Part shown: piece after piece, positions 48,740 to 61,529 of the stretch | Numbering within the stretch: the stretch's first letter is position 1 | Layout: the number at the start of each line of letters is the position of its first letter | Made by a program: the position numbers and the translations under genes | The notes under the pieces: model-generated | The model's input: only the letters and a program-made list of their open reading frames with translations | What the model was told of the DNA's origin: nothing | The model's database searches: none | Origin: Taenia hydatigena | Taxonomy: Eukaryota > Platyhelminthes > Cestoda > Cyclophyllidea > Taeniidae | DNA length: 64,000 nt | NCBI GenBank assembly: GCA_036345935.2 | Contig: JADWOT020000001.1 | Span: forward strand, 29,146,487-29,210,486 | Direction: 5' to 3'

Positions 48740-49560
48740 TCGTTAACCGACTATTTTAAATAAGAGTAGGATAGGAGCAGCAACACACAGCAGTAGACTC
48801 TCCTATGAGGCTAACACAAGCAACCAATTCATAGCAAATGGAATCATTGTGTGATTATGTCTTCTTTGTACTTCTCGTCAAGCATGTTGTGCTGACTGAC
48901 GTATCAGGATTCGAAAAGGCCGTGTTAATTACAGCCTTCACATTGTCATCACATGCTTCTAGCGCTCGTTTCGCCTACATACGAAGAATAATAAGCCCAC
49001 TCTAGTGGTGAGCAGGCGCCTTCTCACGCGGCGGTTTGTGCACGACTCTCCCGTGTACTCCAGTAGGCAGACGTTAGAAGCACGCACATACACTACTGAA
49101 ATAACGCAAGCAGCACCAGACCACATAGATCTTAGATGCCTTCTATGGCTGACAATCGTTTCCTTCACGTAGGCTCTCAATGATGGCCAAAGAGGCGTGA
49201 CAGTAAAACGACATTATTGTGGGATCAGTAGACCTGTGATGGAATCTTCTGGGTAAGGAAGCAGGGGAGGAATGCAACTCACAAGACCCTCCTTCATATC
49301 CATTTCAAGCAGTGGCAAAGGCATCCAAGTGCTCCATCAGCTAGTTCGACGCTGCCTCCGTGTTCGAGATGGTTGTTAGACGAACACGCTGATAGGCGTT
49401 GCGTGTAAAGCCCACTCCTTGATAGCTACAATTGTTGGTGATTGGTTTCACCTAGCAGATACGATTAAAGCAAATCAAGTTCTAAAGACTACAACCAAAT
49501 ACGGCTCATGACTCATTGCTGTGACTCTTAAAGATAAATAGGAGGATGGCGTCTTCGATT
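48740..49560 (-). repeat. Repeat C, copy 2 (inverted)
   Basis: Inverse relative of 16450-17600. Shared minus-strand frame KETIVSHRRHLRSMW at 49165-48959, plus the GTTGTTAGACGAACACG segment near 49371. Confidence 0.7.
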
Positions 49561-50084
49561 TAATTGTAAGCCTAAAGGAAGGTGCTTAGTAGAGTAGAAG
49601 GGGGAAGCGCCATCACTTCGATGAACGAGGAATGAAAAGGCACATCACAATCAAATGCCGCTAGCACAAGTAATCCAGCAAGAATGAACCAAACAAGATC
49701 TTTGAGACACCTGACAATCAATAGGTAGCAAAAATATCATAAGACATTTATTTTCTGACCCAGGACTGATTGCTTTTAACTCAAAAACTAGTATGAGGAC
49801 CGACGCAAAAAATCACTCATCACCGGTGCTATAAACGAAACTCAAAATACATAAACAATTAAATTTCATATTATTTAATTACGCATTTGAGTACAAAGGT
49901 CTTTTTCATCACCTAAGAGATGGTTTACATTTTAGATGCATGAGAATTTGCTAGTTCTGCCCCAGCTGGTGGTCCTCCTCTCACAACTTGTGGTAGCATA
50001 ATACAATCGCTTTTAGCGTTTTTAGAAGCAACTTATAATCCTTTAATACCAAAGTAGGAAATTTGGATAGAAAATGTGTGACGC
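49561..50084. other. Unassigned sequence
   Basis: AT-rich. Nothing recognised. Confidence 0.4.
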
Positions 50085-52373
50085 TGGCCTCTAAGTGATT
50101 TCAAATTCGTGCAAGGACCAGTAGAAACAGAAACATCTTTGGAAAATAGCAAGTAGCAGTATCTGCTCAAATGACTCGTTAGTAGCATGTGCTATCCACA
50201 ACTCAAATAGTACGCTTCCCAATACAAGTTTAAATGGTTTATAAAATTTAACAGCCCATCAGAGAAGCGACCACATAAAGCTGCTGCCAACAAACGCTAA
50301 GCACAACATCCTCACCGAATCGAAGCCCACGGGCAGCACCCAGAGTGGAAAGGGCTAGCTACCATCCACATTGTGCGCGTCCATCCACAGGAGGAGTTGG
50401 GTCTAACTACTTAGCCACATTCAACTTTTGTAGGAGCCAAAGCCGACCCAGAGAGAGCTTGAGCATCTGCATGCTTTGGATGTGGGGAAAGGTGACCAAG
50501 CAATAGGAACGAAGCACCATCGTCCATTCACTGAGCGGATCAGAAACCTGAGAAATGAAACCTCGCACTGCACCTGCGCCGAATAAGTCGCGATGTAGAC
50601 CTGTTCAAATAAAATATTAGCGCGTAACATTTGTCAGCAGTCGGCTCCTCCCACCACTGACATTAGACCCTTCCCCATTCAAAGACGCCTTGGTCTTCTC
50701 TGCTTCCATCTTGCCTTTCCTATGAACAGTAAACTCGTTCGTGTTTGTTGCTGCCTTTAGCGATTTCAGCAGGTAGAGAACTGTCCCCTCTCGTTCCTTG
50801 TATTGGACATGTTAGGCAGAGGTTGTTGAACCCAAAGTACAACAAGGATTGCAATCGGGCAGGATGCTTGAAAGGACTAATGGACGAGATGGCTTGTTGA
50901 AGTGGTTAAGGAAAATGTAATAACTGAATGGCTACTGTGGCTAGACGCACAAATCGATGGGTAAAAGAAGAAGAAAAGAATTGAACGGACGATGCACGAG
51001 TAGCATGTGGATGGATGGATTGATGGCCGGTTGCAAGAAGGTCCACGTAAATGCAAAGATAAGCCAACCATAGAACGCATACTTCGTAAATGATTGGAAT
51101 GCTTGGTGCGTGCATGAATGCAGCCGAGATGGATGAGTGCAGATGCTCAACTTTGCTCTGGAGCAGATCTGGCCCCCGCAAAAGTTGGATTTGGCCAATT
51201 AGCTAGATCTAAATTCTCCTGTGGGTGGACGTGCACAAATAAATGTCGGTTAGACCCTTCTGTTCGCGCGTAGTGTCAGCGACCTTTAACATGGTGAGGA
51301 GTTTAGTTGGTGGGCAGTAGCTATCCGTGGTCGATTTCCTGGCATACTGCAATAGGTCCGGCGTTCATCCCATTCAACTTGACCATCACTTTCTGAGGCC
51401 GAGTAGCTTAAATGTAGGTGGGCGGCATTCTCCATTACTAGTCGCATGAGTAACGAGGTAGCTTGATAAGGATGAAGAACGTAAGAGAAGACCTGGTGCT
51501 GTCACCACTTCGTCGTCGCCTTTGTGACAGATGCTGCTGCGAGGAGGCAGAGATACATGCACACGCGCCGCTCTGCTGACACGAACGGCCTGATCATCCA
51601 ATACACTACATCATCCACTAATAGATGCAGACCACGAGCGGCTTCGTCAAGTAGGCACATTTGTAGTATTTATACGCTGGACTAAGTAGTTCTCAAGGTT
51701 AGACGAAGGGTGTTCGACGAATACGATTCTTTACACAGAATTGGCATCATTTGTGCCTTCAAAGGAGAAAAGGACTCGCTCTGCCTGCCCTCACTCTATC
51801 GTAATGAGGGAGGAAAGTCAAGTGTCACACCGCTCAAAAATTTGTTAAAAAAGAATGTGAACGAAAGACAACAATCTAGCTACTCCATTCGCAGGTGGTG
51901 CAAGCTTTACGGCCCATCTAAGTTAGCAAGGAAGGACATTCGTGTGATAAGCTGGGAAGATCACCGACTTCTTACCCACCCACCTACCTATCTGCGTTGG
52001 GTGCACTATCCACCCGCGTATGGAGACTATCATCCTGCGCAGATCCTAATGTCGAATCGACTGAGGCTTCTGGTGACAAACGTGTCCAGATGGGTGTCTC
52101 AGGGAGAGAAATTGCGAGCAGTTTCAACCTCCGGCTTTTGGACTTTAGATGTCGATTAGGCTGGCCCACACGCGATCTCTTGACATGTTTGACGATGTAG
52201 GGATTCCAAGGAGAAAATCGACACACGCCATCCACATTTCCCCTGCTACCAATGCTTGTGCCATTACCTTCTACCTGGTACTGCCCACAAGAAAGGTGAC
52301 ATGACAGGGTGTGGCAAAGTGAGAGGAGAGAGGGGCGGAAAGGAGATCGACTCCTAACCAAGGAAACAGCCTT
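50085..52373 (+). repeat. Repeat A, copy 2, first part
   Basis: Direct relative of 2480-4640. Collinear with copy 1 until about 52373 (GGAAACAGCC), where copy 1 continues with sequence found here only after 54190. Confidence 0.8.
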
Positions 52374-54191
52374 GTGATTTTATGTGCACCCACTTTGTAA
52401 TATTGTACATTTTCTGTGATTTAGCATGCTTAATACAGGTCCAGAGAGTTGAACATCTACTGTGGCCACCGTGCTGTGAGGCTTTGTAGAAGATCCAGGC
52501 AAAGTGAGAATTATAAGCTTAATTGGAGGATCCCTGTGGATCATATCCAAGGTTAATGCAATAAAGAGACCAATTAGCAATGATAATGTTGTGCAATGTG
52601 TTGGTTTAAAGGCAGAATGAGAAAGATGAGGAGAGAAATTAGCGCCTACAGTAAGGTAATCGTCCAGTTAGAAGATTAGGATTGAGTTTTGTGGATTAAA
52701 TTAATCTGTAGCTTCGTGAACCCATCTCTTAGTCTAGTAGCCTCCTTCTACCTCCTGATTAGAGGAATAAAAGGCCAAGTAAATGGATCACATTTTAATA
52801 TTTGAATTCAATATGCTGACAGGTCATGTTAGGTTAGTTTAGCAGAACAATGCCCATAACTTCAAGAAGGAAAGTTTTCATGTTCTTCAGAGGAATCGAG
52901 GAGCTCGAGTGGATTGTCGAGCTCTGCAACACACCTACCACGTCTAAGTGGCAATGATGAATGATGGTATGGCTTATTCCCAAGTGCTCTACACTTGGTG
53001 CATTTCAGTGACAACTCTCTAGCCACAGGTACCACGCAGTCACAGGATGATGCTTTACCTCAGGGACCCAGTACAGTTCTGTTAGTCCCCGTTTATTTTA
53101 CCTAATTAGCTAATGGTGCAACACTTATCATGAAAGTTGGCTTAAAATTAAAAAATATGACTACAAAAGCTTGGTTTTATTTGAAGTAAGACATGGACTG
53201 CATTACTAACCTGCTAGAGTGTCCAAGTAGAGTTAACAGAATAAATTGTGAGCTTAAAATAAATGCAGTTCGTAAGTGCGCTGTGGCAGTCATTTAAATC
53301 ACCTTGCAGTGACTTCCCTCTGGATGAACGCCGACCCATCTAGTGAGAGAAGCTATGGCAAGTCGCCTGCGTGTATTCGAGGCTGACGAGCAAACTAGCC
53401 CTTCTATTCACCTATCCAGAAAACTGGCCAACTAACCATGGAATGCGCGAATACCAGTTGGACTGTTTGTCTACCTGTCATCAAGTCAGCTAGCTAGTAT
53501 TTAGCAAGCTGGCATACTTGTCAACTCAAATATCACCCAGTTCAGCCCCAGCCACTACATCAATGTTAAGCAGTCTAAGAGATTTCTCAACTGATGCTCA
53601 AAACTCTACAATTAATATGTTTGGAAGGTGTATTTACATAATGTGCGGACCACTTGATGAGACGTTGATGAATCAGAAACATGGACGAAACAAAGGATTC
53701 TTGACAGACGTGAACTAAGAAACGAAATGCAGTCTCTTTACATACTGTTAGGTTCATTGATGGAATCGTTGCCCACTTTAACTCACAGTAACCTTAAAAC
53801 GCTCTTTGATGGCGTGCACGGAGGTGTAAATCGCTCATTGGTGTCTTTATTGCTGTGGGGTGGAGCACGGATGCCACTTGTATCTGTTCTGAAGAGACAC
53901 CTACCGGAAATAGGAAGGCGATGGCATCGATGGATGCTAGGAGATCGAGATGCTAGAGGTGTTTGCGATTCCGCCGAAAATCAAGTCTGCCGTCAACCAC
54001 TCAGAGGTCAAGAGCAATCAGTTACTAATCGGATTGACCACCGCATCAGCCATCAATGGCCACAGACCTGTATCTTTACTTCAGCGAATTTCCAAGTAAG
54101 CAGGTTGTGCAAGCACTGCTTCTTTTTGGCTGGAACATCATGTTGCGGTCGCTACAATCGCAAAGAACTAGCTTCCAGGCAGAGCGAGTTG
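52374..54191 (+). other. 1.8-kb segment present in repeat A copy 2 but absent from copy 1
   Basis: It contains repeat J copy 2 (52740-53280), repeat K copy 2 (53670-54050) and a block (54080-54200) that recurs inverted at 59755-59905. The open frame 53727-54302 (191 codons, cysteine- and arginine-rich) runs across repeat K into repeat A and has no recognisable domain. The inverted block at 59700-59905 continues across the right junction into A-type sequence. That favours a deletion in copy 1 or an older composite element over a simple insertion here. Confidence 0.55.
52740..53280 (+). mobile_element. Repeat J, copy 2, with a possible reverse-transcriptase relic
   Basis: Near 53055 one frame reads GTTQSQDDALPQGPSTVLL, then V-P-V-Y-F-T and a stop. 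The x-L-P-Q-G-x-x-x-x-x-L-L pattern resembles the conserved PQG motif of non-LTR reverse transcriptases, but no other RT motif is visible and the frame is short. The relation to 33150-33660 supports a dispersed element. The RT reading is tentative. Confidence 0.25.
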
Positions 54192-54690
54192 TTACGGTGT
54201 GAAATTCCTGGCTGTAAATTCAGCAGGGGTGCGCCAACACATCCGCATGAGTGCGATGGAGTGTGTGCATGTAGGCAACTTTCTCCATCACTGGTGAAGT
54301 GATGAACGAGGTAGAGTGATGAAGGTTAAGCACAATTATAGAGGGGCTAGTTTTATCGCTGCATCGCTTTGTCCCTTTAATAAGTGCCGCTCTAATTAGC
54401 CGAAGATGGCGGCACACACGCCGGCCTGCCAATTTGTACGGCCAGATTGACCACCTCATAATCCACCAACGTTGATGGTGCTTTAGCCGCGTCTTTGCAT
54501 TGGTTCCTTTGCAGCATATATTTGTTGGATTAAATAATAATCTTGGTTGAATGAGACGCGTTTGGTAAACACAGGATCCCATGAGGAGATGCTTGAAGTT
54601 GGCATAGACGGGTACCACCTCTCCGTGGGTTCGTTTGAGATGTTGGTATTAGACGATTTCTCTGCAATGAAGTCATATCGTCTTCCGCTT
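54192..54690 (+). repeat. Repeat A, copy 2, second part
   Basis: Direct relative of about 4640-5110 (AACTTTCCGGCTG versus AAATTCCTGGCTG, TGTACGGCCAGAT, TCTTGGTTGA-CAAGACGCGTTTGGT). Confidence 0.8.
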
Positions 54691-54899
54691 CCACGATTAA
54701 TGGGCTAGCTGCTTAGCACTTTTGGCATCAGTGGCATAACAATGTTGTCCATCTTTCATTCACTCACTTTATCGAAAATGAACTCGCTTGTTGGTCTGCA
54801 TGAACAGGCAGCTGTGCCCTACTCGTGACAGGAGAAGACAGATTGTGGTCCTTCATTTAATTTCGTTCTCCAATCAATTTACTTCAGTATGCCGCAGAT

Positions 54900-55180
54900 T
54901 TCTTGCTACTCTTTTCCTCCTTAGCTTTGTTTCCTTGAGACAAGTAGAGTGAGAGCAAGTGGCGGGTACTCTCAATTGCTGGTGATGCAGTGAGCGAAGC
55001 AGAGTGATGAGGGTTATGCTGTCTTAGGGAGTCCATATCGCCCTTGAAGGAGGATGACGACGCTTTCGTAGTGAATAGCGTGTTCGCCGATCGCTTCTCG
55101 GCTAGCAATGATGAATACTCAACCAAGCATATACATAGCGAATATGCCGACATAAGAGGGCGCCTGGGCATCCGTCCCCA
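54900..55180 (+). repeat. Repeat F, long copy
   Basis: Relative of 43280-43510 and 30900-31110, ending near ATATGCCGACATAAGAGG. The minus-strand frame across it (54884-55171) has no domain. Confidence 0.6.
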
Positions 55181-55449
55181 TTAGTTAATGATGAAATAGT
55201 TGACCCTTACCACCATGTTCCTTTTACTGGGTCGACAACGGAGGAGATGGACACCGACCTGCATTTGGTCGACTCATTCCTAGGAAATGATGGTCAAGTG
55301 GGAAAGATTAAGCTCAAACATATAAACAAATAAATTTCACCTTATTTAAATAAGTACTTGTGTACGGAAGTCTTTTTAATCCCCTAGGAGTTGGTCCTCG
55401 TTGTAGGGCATGAGATATCGCTAATTCCGCCTCATCCGTCGCTTGCAAA

Positions 55450-55830
55450 TCAGCAAGTAACATCAGCTACTTAAATTACTCGTTAATAGCATGTGCTATC
55501 CACAATTCGAACAGCAGACTCCCATATACAAGTTTAAATAATATTTATGAAGTTTGATAGCCTATCAGAAAACCGACCACATAAAGCTGCTGCCAACAAA
55601 CGCTAAGCACAACCTCCTCGCAGAACCAAAGTCCACGGGCAGCACGCAGAGTAGAAAGGTCTAACTACCATCCACATTGTGCGCGTCCATCCACAGGAGA
55701 AGTTAAGTCTAACTAATTAGCCACATTCAGCTTATGTGGGAGCCAGAACCGACCCAAAGAGAATTTGAGCATCTGCATGCTTTGGATGTGGGGAAAGGTG
55801 ACCAAGCGGCAGGATCGAAGCGTCGACAAC
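55450..55830 (+). repeat. Repeat A, copy 3 (partial)
   Basis: Matches 50150-50520 and 2535-2900. Shared segment: TTTGAGCATCTGCATGCTTTGGATGTGGGGAAAGGTGACCAAG. It is closer to copy 2 than to copy 1. Confidence 0.8.
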
Positions 55831-57279
55831 GAAGAAGATGGACACCGATTTGCATTTGGTCGACCCGTTTTGAGGAAATGATGGTCAAGTGGGAAAAGAT
55901 GAACGCTAAACCTGCCACACACTACGACAGATATGTTATTACACTGCCGCTGACTTTGCAGCTAGAAAGTGCGCAAACAAACAGGTGTGCTGTGCCTGCT
56001 TAAAGTGCGTAGTAGATTTACATTCATCTATTCCTTCTCGACTTCACTTCCTTGAGATGAGTAAAGGGAGTGCAGGCAGGTGTTCGCTATCCACCAATGG
56101 AGTCGCTCAATTTGATTCCATTCGATCCTCACATCCAGCGTTTGCTGTTTCTCTCCTGGCCATAAATTCCTTGATGGTGCTTCTCATCATTGGTGACGGA
56201 GTTGAGCGTACTGGCTAAGGTGTGAAGGCCCAGTAAACTGGGTCTGCTAGAATGACAAAGCCGCTACACGAAAAGGTAGCCTTTCGGAGGTGTTCGAATC
56301 GTTCATTCTAAATGCAGTTAACATGGAATGCCATTTAGAAAGAGGTCGGTTGGATTGTCATTATAACCCCTCACTCATCCTTTCCAATCCAATGGAGTTT
56401 CATCTCAACACGGAGAAGGAAATCAGTTCTCTTCTGCCTTTTGCACAAATTATCATACCAAAACGCTAAACAAATACTATTAAGACTTGAACTTATTTCC
56501 GATAGTGTTATGACCTACTCTGGGCACTTAGCAACAATAGGTATGTACCGGCGAATTCTCTCAACACCATTGTATAGACAAGAAGGTAGCCAAGTGAGCG
56601 AATAAGGAGTGGAAGGAGATGGAGAAGGTGAATGATGTAAAAATATTGGCATGTGATACTTAATTCGAGGAGCCTTAATGGCTCTACAGGGCGTCAGTCT
56701 TGTTGATGCTTTGGCGTTATGCAAGGAAATTTATTACTGCAAAGCTTTTAAATCGGATGGAAGAAATGGGAAACGTGCCTACCGTATTTAGTTAGCTTAC
56801 ACCGACAAAGCAATATCATCCCAAATAAAATTGGGATAATAATCGCATTTAAATTGCTTGACGCATTGTCCCATGGAAGAGTACTTGCCGAGTTACAAGT
56901 TCCTCGTCCTTTTGCCCTCGCATGGTAGCCACGCACCACACTCGGTCTTCCATGTGTGTCCTCCAGGCACAAAACCACGCTGCCTGCTCGCATCCTGGGT
57001 AAATGCATAGTCTACATTTAAGAACAGTTTTGTAATGCACCTCTCCTCCTCACTTTAAGCCCTTCAGCCCTGGCGCAATCATCGCCTCAAATCACTACCC
57101 TTTCTCAAAAGTCCAATAAGTGGCAGTAGGAAAGAATAGAAGAAGCCTGTTCCTAACTGGTATTTTAGAGAGAAGTGTTGAGCTGCGTATGTTTGCTCAT
57201 TTATGCCACACTACTCGATGACAAGCTGACTAGTAGTTTGATTAGTTAATCATGGGAGATTGTCTAAACTAATCCCTCT
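55831..57279. other. Unassigned sequence with an F-like fragment
   Basis: Near 56160-56200 is a weak repeat F fragment. Minus-strand frames at 56748-57040 overlap each other in two registers and lack support. Confidence 0.35.
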
Positions 57280-57560
57280 TTTTAATTTGATAGTCGCATG
57301 ACCAAGGTGAGCTGTCTGGAGGTTTCACCCACCATCGCCATGTTCGTCGGTGATGGTTGGGCTTAACTCTACCAATTCATCAAATAATATCTTCGAAGCA
57401 ACCAAAATGAGTCACAGATGTAAATGCCTCCACGCGCATTGGTTGAGACACATTCAAACCACGATTGACGGAACCGTTTCTCATGTTGATCTGAGTAGGA
57501 TGCTTTGCGTTAAAAATATGACATGGATAATGAGTCACAATCACGCAATCTTCTTCCTCC
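57280..57560 (+). repeat. Repeat G, copy 1
   Basis: Direct relative of 61240-61510. Anchors: GATAGTCGCATGA, CCCACCATCG-CATG and GTTGATCTGAGTAGGATGC. Both copies carry a short V-D-L-S-R-M frame. Confidence 0.7.
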
Positions 57561-58879
57561 TTCAACCCTTTAGACCTGCAATCTTCTCTTTACGGGTTGC
57601 ACATGCTTAAACAAAACGCATGCATAGCAGGTGTGCCAGGAGGTAAGCGACGACATTGGTTGGTTGGATGTTTGCTACTAGTTATTTCATGGGACTAAAA
57701 GTGATAGAACTTTGTGAGGACTTTGAATTAAGAAGTTAGAGTCTCCCTCTTTTCGGTACTTCTCGCTTATTGACGCCTATCTGGCTAAGTTTACATTCAG
57801 GCTTCTGGATTGAAAGGCCAATGAGATCTGTGAGGCGTGATAGGCTTTACAGTTAATTAAACTTGAGTCTACCCGACCACTGGAGACTCTGTTTTCTGCC
57901 TTGTCCTTGTTCTGATTAGTCATTGTATTGGGGAGGTGGGTGGCGGGCCAGTCATTCACTCATCTTTCCACACAATTGTATTTTCTTCTTTCCTTCCTCC
58001 TCCCCAACTCACAATGCAGGTGATGCATAGCAGCTTTAGCTTCAGCTCATGCTGCAGTTGATCAAGAATCCCTTGCCTGCTGGTGGTGAAAGTAAAATGC
58101 TCGCGATTCAACACTCTTTGTCTCACATTTTATTCCCCACCTGCCCACCCCTCTCCTCCTTCTCCTCCGTAAGTTCATTGTCGTCATTTTCTGATGGTCC
58201 CTCTGCCCTGCACCTGGTTCTTGTGGAGCCAAGGCGCTTATCTAGAATCAAAGAGAGCCACGAAGGAACTTAGCGGATCTTCTGCTGTTTTCGTGGTTAA
58301 GAGCCGATTCCTCAAACAGCTCTTTCTCTCCACAATCCCCTTCTCTTCATCCTAGAGGTTGATTTAAATGAAGTTCGATGTTACACCAAAGGCTTTGTTG
58401 ACCCTCATTTAAGCCAAATCGGGCAAATGGTAATGTAAAATCGTCAGTGAGAAAGGAAGGACGTACGTCGGCTGTACCTGGTTAACGTGTAGCTAACGTC
58501 ATACCCAATATCGGGTAGCTGGTCCGCTAGTCGAAAAGAAACGCCGTATCAACTGACTGCAAGTACAAGAGACAACAACAAAAGTGATGTTTATGCACCA
58601 AAATGGGCAACATTGACCATATTAGGACGTCATTTCACCCTCACAACGGGTAAAACAAGAAAGTTAACATCGATGTAATGCCCTTGGAGTAATTTCGGAT
58701 AATAAACCATTAGCCTGACATGTCAAATGAGTCACACTTGCTGCTAAAATCATGGCGCAGGCTAGATTTCCAAATGCTCGATGATCTGCGGAGAAAGAGA
58801 GATATGGTGACAAGGGGATAATATGATTAACTGTTGCGTTCAAGGCATCAATTGAGGCGGACATCAGCATAAATAACAA
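57561..58879. other. Unassigned sequence
   Basis: A strong pyrimidine tract (57970-58018, TTTTCTTCTTTCCTTCCTCC…) ends in AATGCAG like a splice acceptor, but the following frame stops within 13 codons. No gene assigned. Confidence 0.4.
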
Positions 58880-59280
58880 TGCCGCTCCTCAGAATTCCCT
58901 GCACTGCTAACCTCTACCGCAGTGAATTTCCCTGACCAACAACCTACTTAACGGCTCTATCACTGACTAACAAACGAACCAGACCAACCAGCTACCAAGC
59001 GTATAAAAGACAAATTTCGTGGTTTAGTAGACATTGCCATTCAACACGGAGCTACTAACTCACGGACTCACAAACAAACTGCACCAACCAGTTACCGATC
59101 TATATAAAAGTTAAATATAGTGGCCTGAGAGACATGTGCACACAACGCATAGCTACTAACTAACTAATGAGTAGCATGTCGCAGTGCCAGTGTATCGTTT
59201 AATGGGCCAGCCGGCTGCCTATCTCGTATTCTATTTTAGTCCAGCATTAACCAAACCACATTCTAGCATCTATCAATCAG
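58880..59280 (+). repeat. Repeat H, copy 1, with an internal tandem
   Basis: Direct relative of 61530-61830 (CAGTGAATTTCCCTGACCAA, ACGAACCAGACCAACCAG, CCAGTGTATCGTTTAA). Inside it, 58950-59040 is repeated at about 59068-59160. Confidence 0.8.
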
Positions 59281-60709
59281 AGAGCGATTTCAGCTGTCCT
59301 TCGTAGAGGACTATTGGAATGTCTGTGTTTGCCCAGTTAGCGTCCACTCCTCCTCAACTGCTTTCAGTCAGCAGATTAAGCACAGAATGCCAAGACGCAT
59401 TGATGCTTTGCAGCAATAGCATTCTGCAACTGCAGTCACAACTAACGTGCTCCCCACGTCACCACGTCTGAGCGTAAGCTATCCTAAAATGAACCCCAGC
59501 TGTTCGATAGTTAAAAAGAAGGTTGATGCACTTATTCTTCACACGACAATGAAATCCTCATCGTACATCCAATTTGTGCCTTAACTTGGCTTGTGATGTG
59601 CAAAAAGTCAAAAACTCTCAAGACATTTGCGCCGTAGTAGGAGCAGAAACCCATCATTGGAGTTGAATGACGCTTAGTAGGGAGAGGTGGACGCCGAACC
59701 TAGTGCAGGCCTTTACGGACTTGTTGGCACACCGCTACTGATATTGCAGCCACAAATTGTACACAGAGGAACAGATCGCTCTGCCTGGAGGCTACTTATC
59801 CATCAATGTTGATCAAAACTACAAGCATGTGACCTCCGCATGATGATCGACCAGGCACCAGAGGAGCAATGCTTGCACAGCCTGCTTACTTGGAAATATG
59901 CCAAAGGTGAGGAAGGGGCTGGAGTGTCATCAACACAAATCAGGGGAGCTAAGAGCATATACACAAAAGAGCCCTTTGAGAGTGTTTGCAATTAGCTTGG
60001 ACTGCCAGCTGGGTAGAGGCAGGTGGGACTGCCGACTGCTTCTCATCCATCATTGGAATGGTAGCTCGCATTTGGATGACTTGAATATTTAATAAGTGGC
60101 TTTGAGGAAATTAACCGACCTCATTCCATTCCCTAAAGACCTAAATTTTCGGAAGCGATCCATTGCTGCAACAGCACTCTCTCGCCATCTTCTGGACACC
60201 TCAAAGGACGGCTACCATCATTGCGCACCGACCTTAGTTAAACAGGGCAAGCCCCATCAGACCGATAAATCTGGATCTCTCACTGTCAATAACACGATCT
60301 TACAAGGATCCAGTAAAGTAATGAATGGGTGCTGAACATTACACAGCAGGCAGGAACAAAGAGACGAACCCAACTTGAAACACTGATGGACGAATGACTT
60401 CCATCCTGTGCAATTGCCGGTTATAATAGCAGAATTATGCCGACGCGTTCGAAATGGTGTGCAGTAAGTTCAGCGCTTGCCTGTTCCTTCTTGGCTTTTT
60501 TCTTCCTCGGAATGAAAAGGGGAAGAACAGGTTGGCGACAAATTTCATCGGCGACATGGCAAATAAGGAATAGTGATAAAGTTTGAACTCGTTTGACTGA
60601 AAACACTCCTGGCTCGAAGGTGAATAATGGTGCTTGTGCATGAGGATGTGCATCCATCGAATGCTTTTGGCCCAAGAGAACGGTTCAGTCTACCACGTCT
60701 ACTTCAGTT
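59281..60709. other. Unassigned sequence with an inverted K/A-type block
   Basis: 59700-59905 is the inverse of 54080-54230. Remaining ORFs (60096-60335 plus, 60421-60675 minus) have no support. Confidence 0.4.
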
Positions 60710-61063
60710 ATGCCAATGTACCGAAACAGGCAACCACCTATCAACATTAGCAGGTGTCGTTGTGATGACAGCGGGCGGCAATATGGAGAGGCACTTGCTT
60801 TCCTACCGATACTCTACGTCCGAGAATCCCCTATCACCAACTCACTCAACATCAACACTAGCATCTGGCTCGTAACCGTGACCAATGCAGCCAGAGGTGC
60901 CAAAGACGCCCGATTAAGCCTCTACAACTGTTCTTTCATCCTCGTCTCTGCGTTCAGTGCTGCCCTGACCTCAAGGAAGAAGGTTATGTCCCATTATGAC
61001 AGTGAGAACCAGGGCCTGAACAACTCATGCCTTGGGAGTGTTTTGATGCATAATTTTGAATAA
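60710..61063 (+). CDS. Weak candidate ORF
   Basis: A 117-codon frame with balanced composition and a hydrophobic middle (LYNCSFILVSAFSAALTS). Its TAA stop is immediately followed by an overlapping AATAAA. There is no domain, relative or splice evidence, so it may be chance. Confidence 0.2.
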   Translation: MPMYRNRQPPINISRCRCDDSGRQYGEALAFLPILYVRESPITNSLNINTSIWLVTVTNAARGAKDARLSLYNCSFILVSAFSAALTSRKKVMSHYDSENQGLNNSCLGSVLMHNFE

Positions 61064-61239
61064 ATCGAGGGGATCGCTCTTAACAACATTTGGGTAACCT
61101 GCTGGTCACCTTATATGGACACCTTAAACGCGGCCGAAATGTGATCTTTACTGACTGCCACACTGCTTGCTATTCCCTCGTTGACGAGCGAACTATCAGT
61201 GTGATAATTAGTGCGAAGAAATTGTCCTCTCCCTGTTTG

Positions 61240-61510
61240 AGAGGATAGTCGCATGATTGGGATGAGCTGTCGGAATGATTCCGCCCACCATCGACATGGT
61301 TGGGTCTGGCTCTACCAATTCCTAACAAACTCTCTAACAGCGCATAAAGAGGGCACCACCGGAACTGATTTTATCCACGTCGGGCAAAACACATTCAAAC
61401 TATAATTGACGAAACCGTTTTCGATGTTGATCTGAGTAGGATGCCTTGCGTTGAATGTGATACAGACAACAATTTACAATAGCACATTCTTTATTCTTCT
61501 CTCCTTCCTT
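61240..61510 (+). repeat. Repeat G, copy 2
   Basis: Direct relative of 57280-57560. Confidence 0.7.
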
Positions 61511-61529
61511 AGGTTAACAAAAATATAAA

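Noticed and set aside
53727..54302. 191-codon ORF, the second longest in the window
   Set aside because: It runs through repeat K and into repeat A, and the related copy at 43.9-44.2 kb does not keep the frame. No domain is visible.
56280..56310. GTGTTCGAATCG resembling a tRNA B box
   Set aside because: No acceptor stem, anticodon arm or A box at the right distance.
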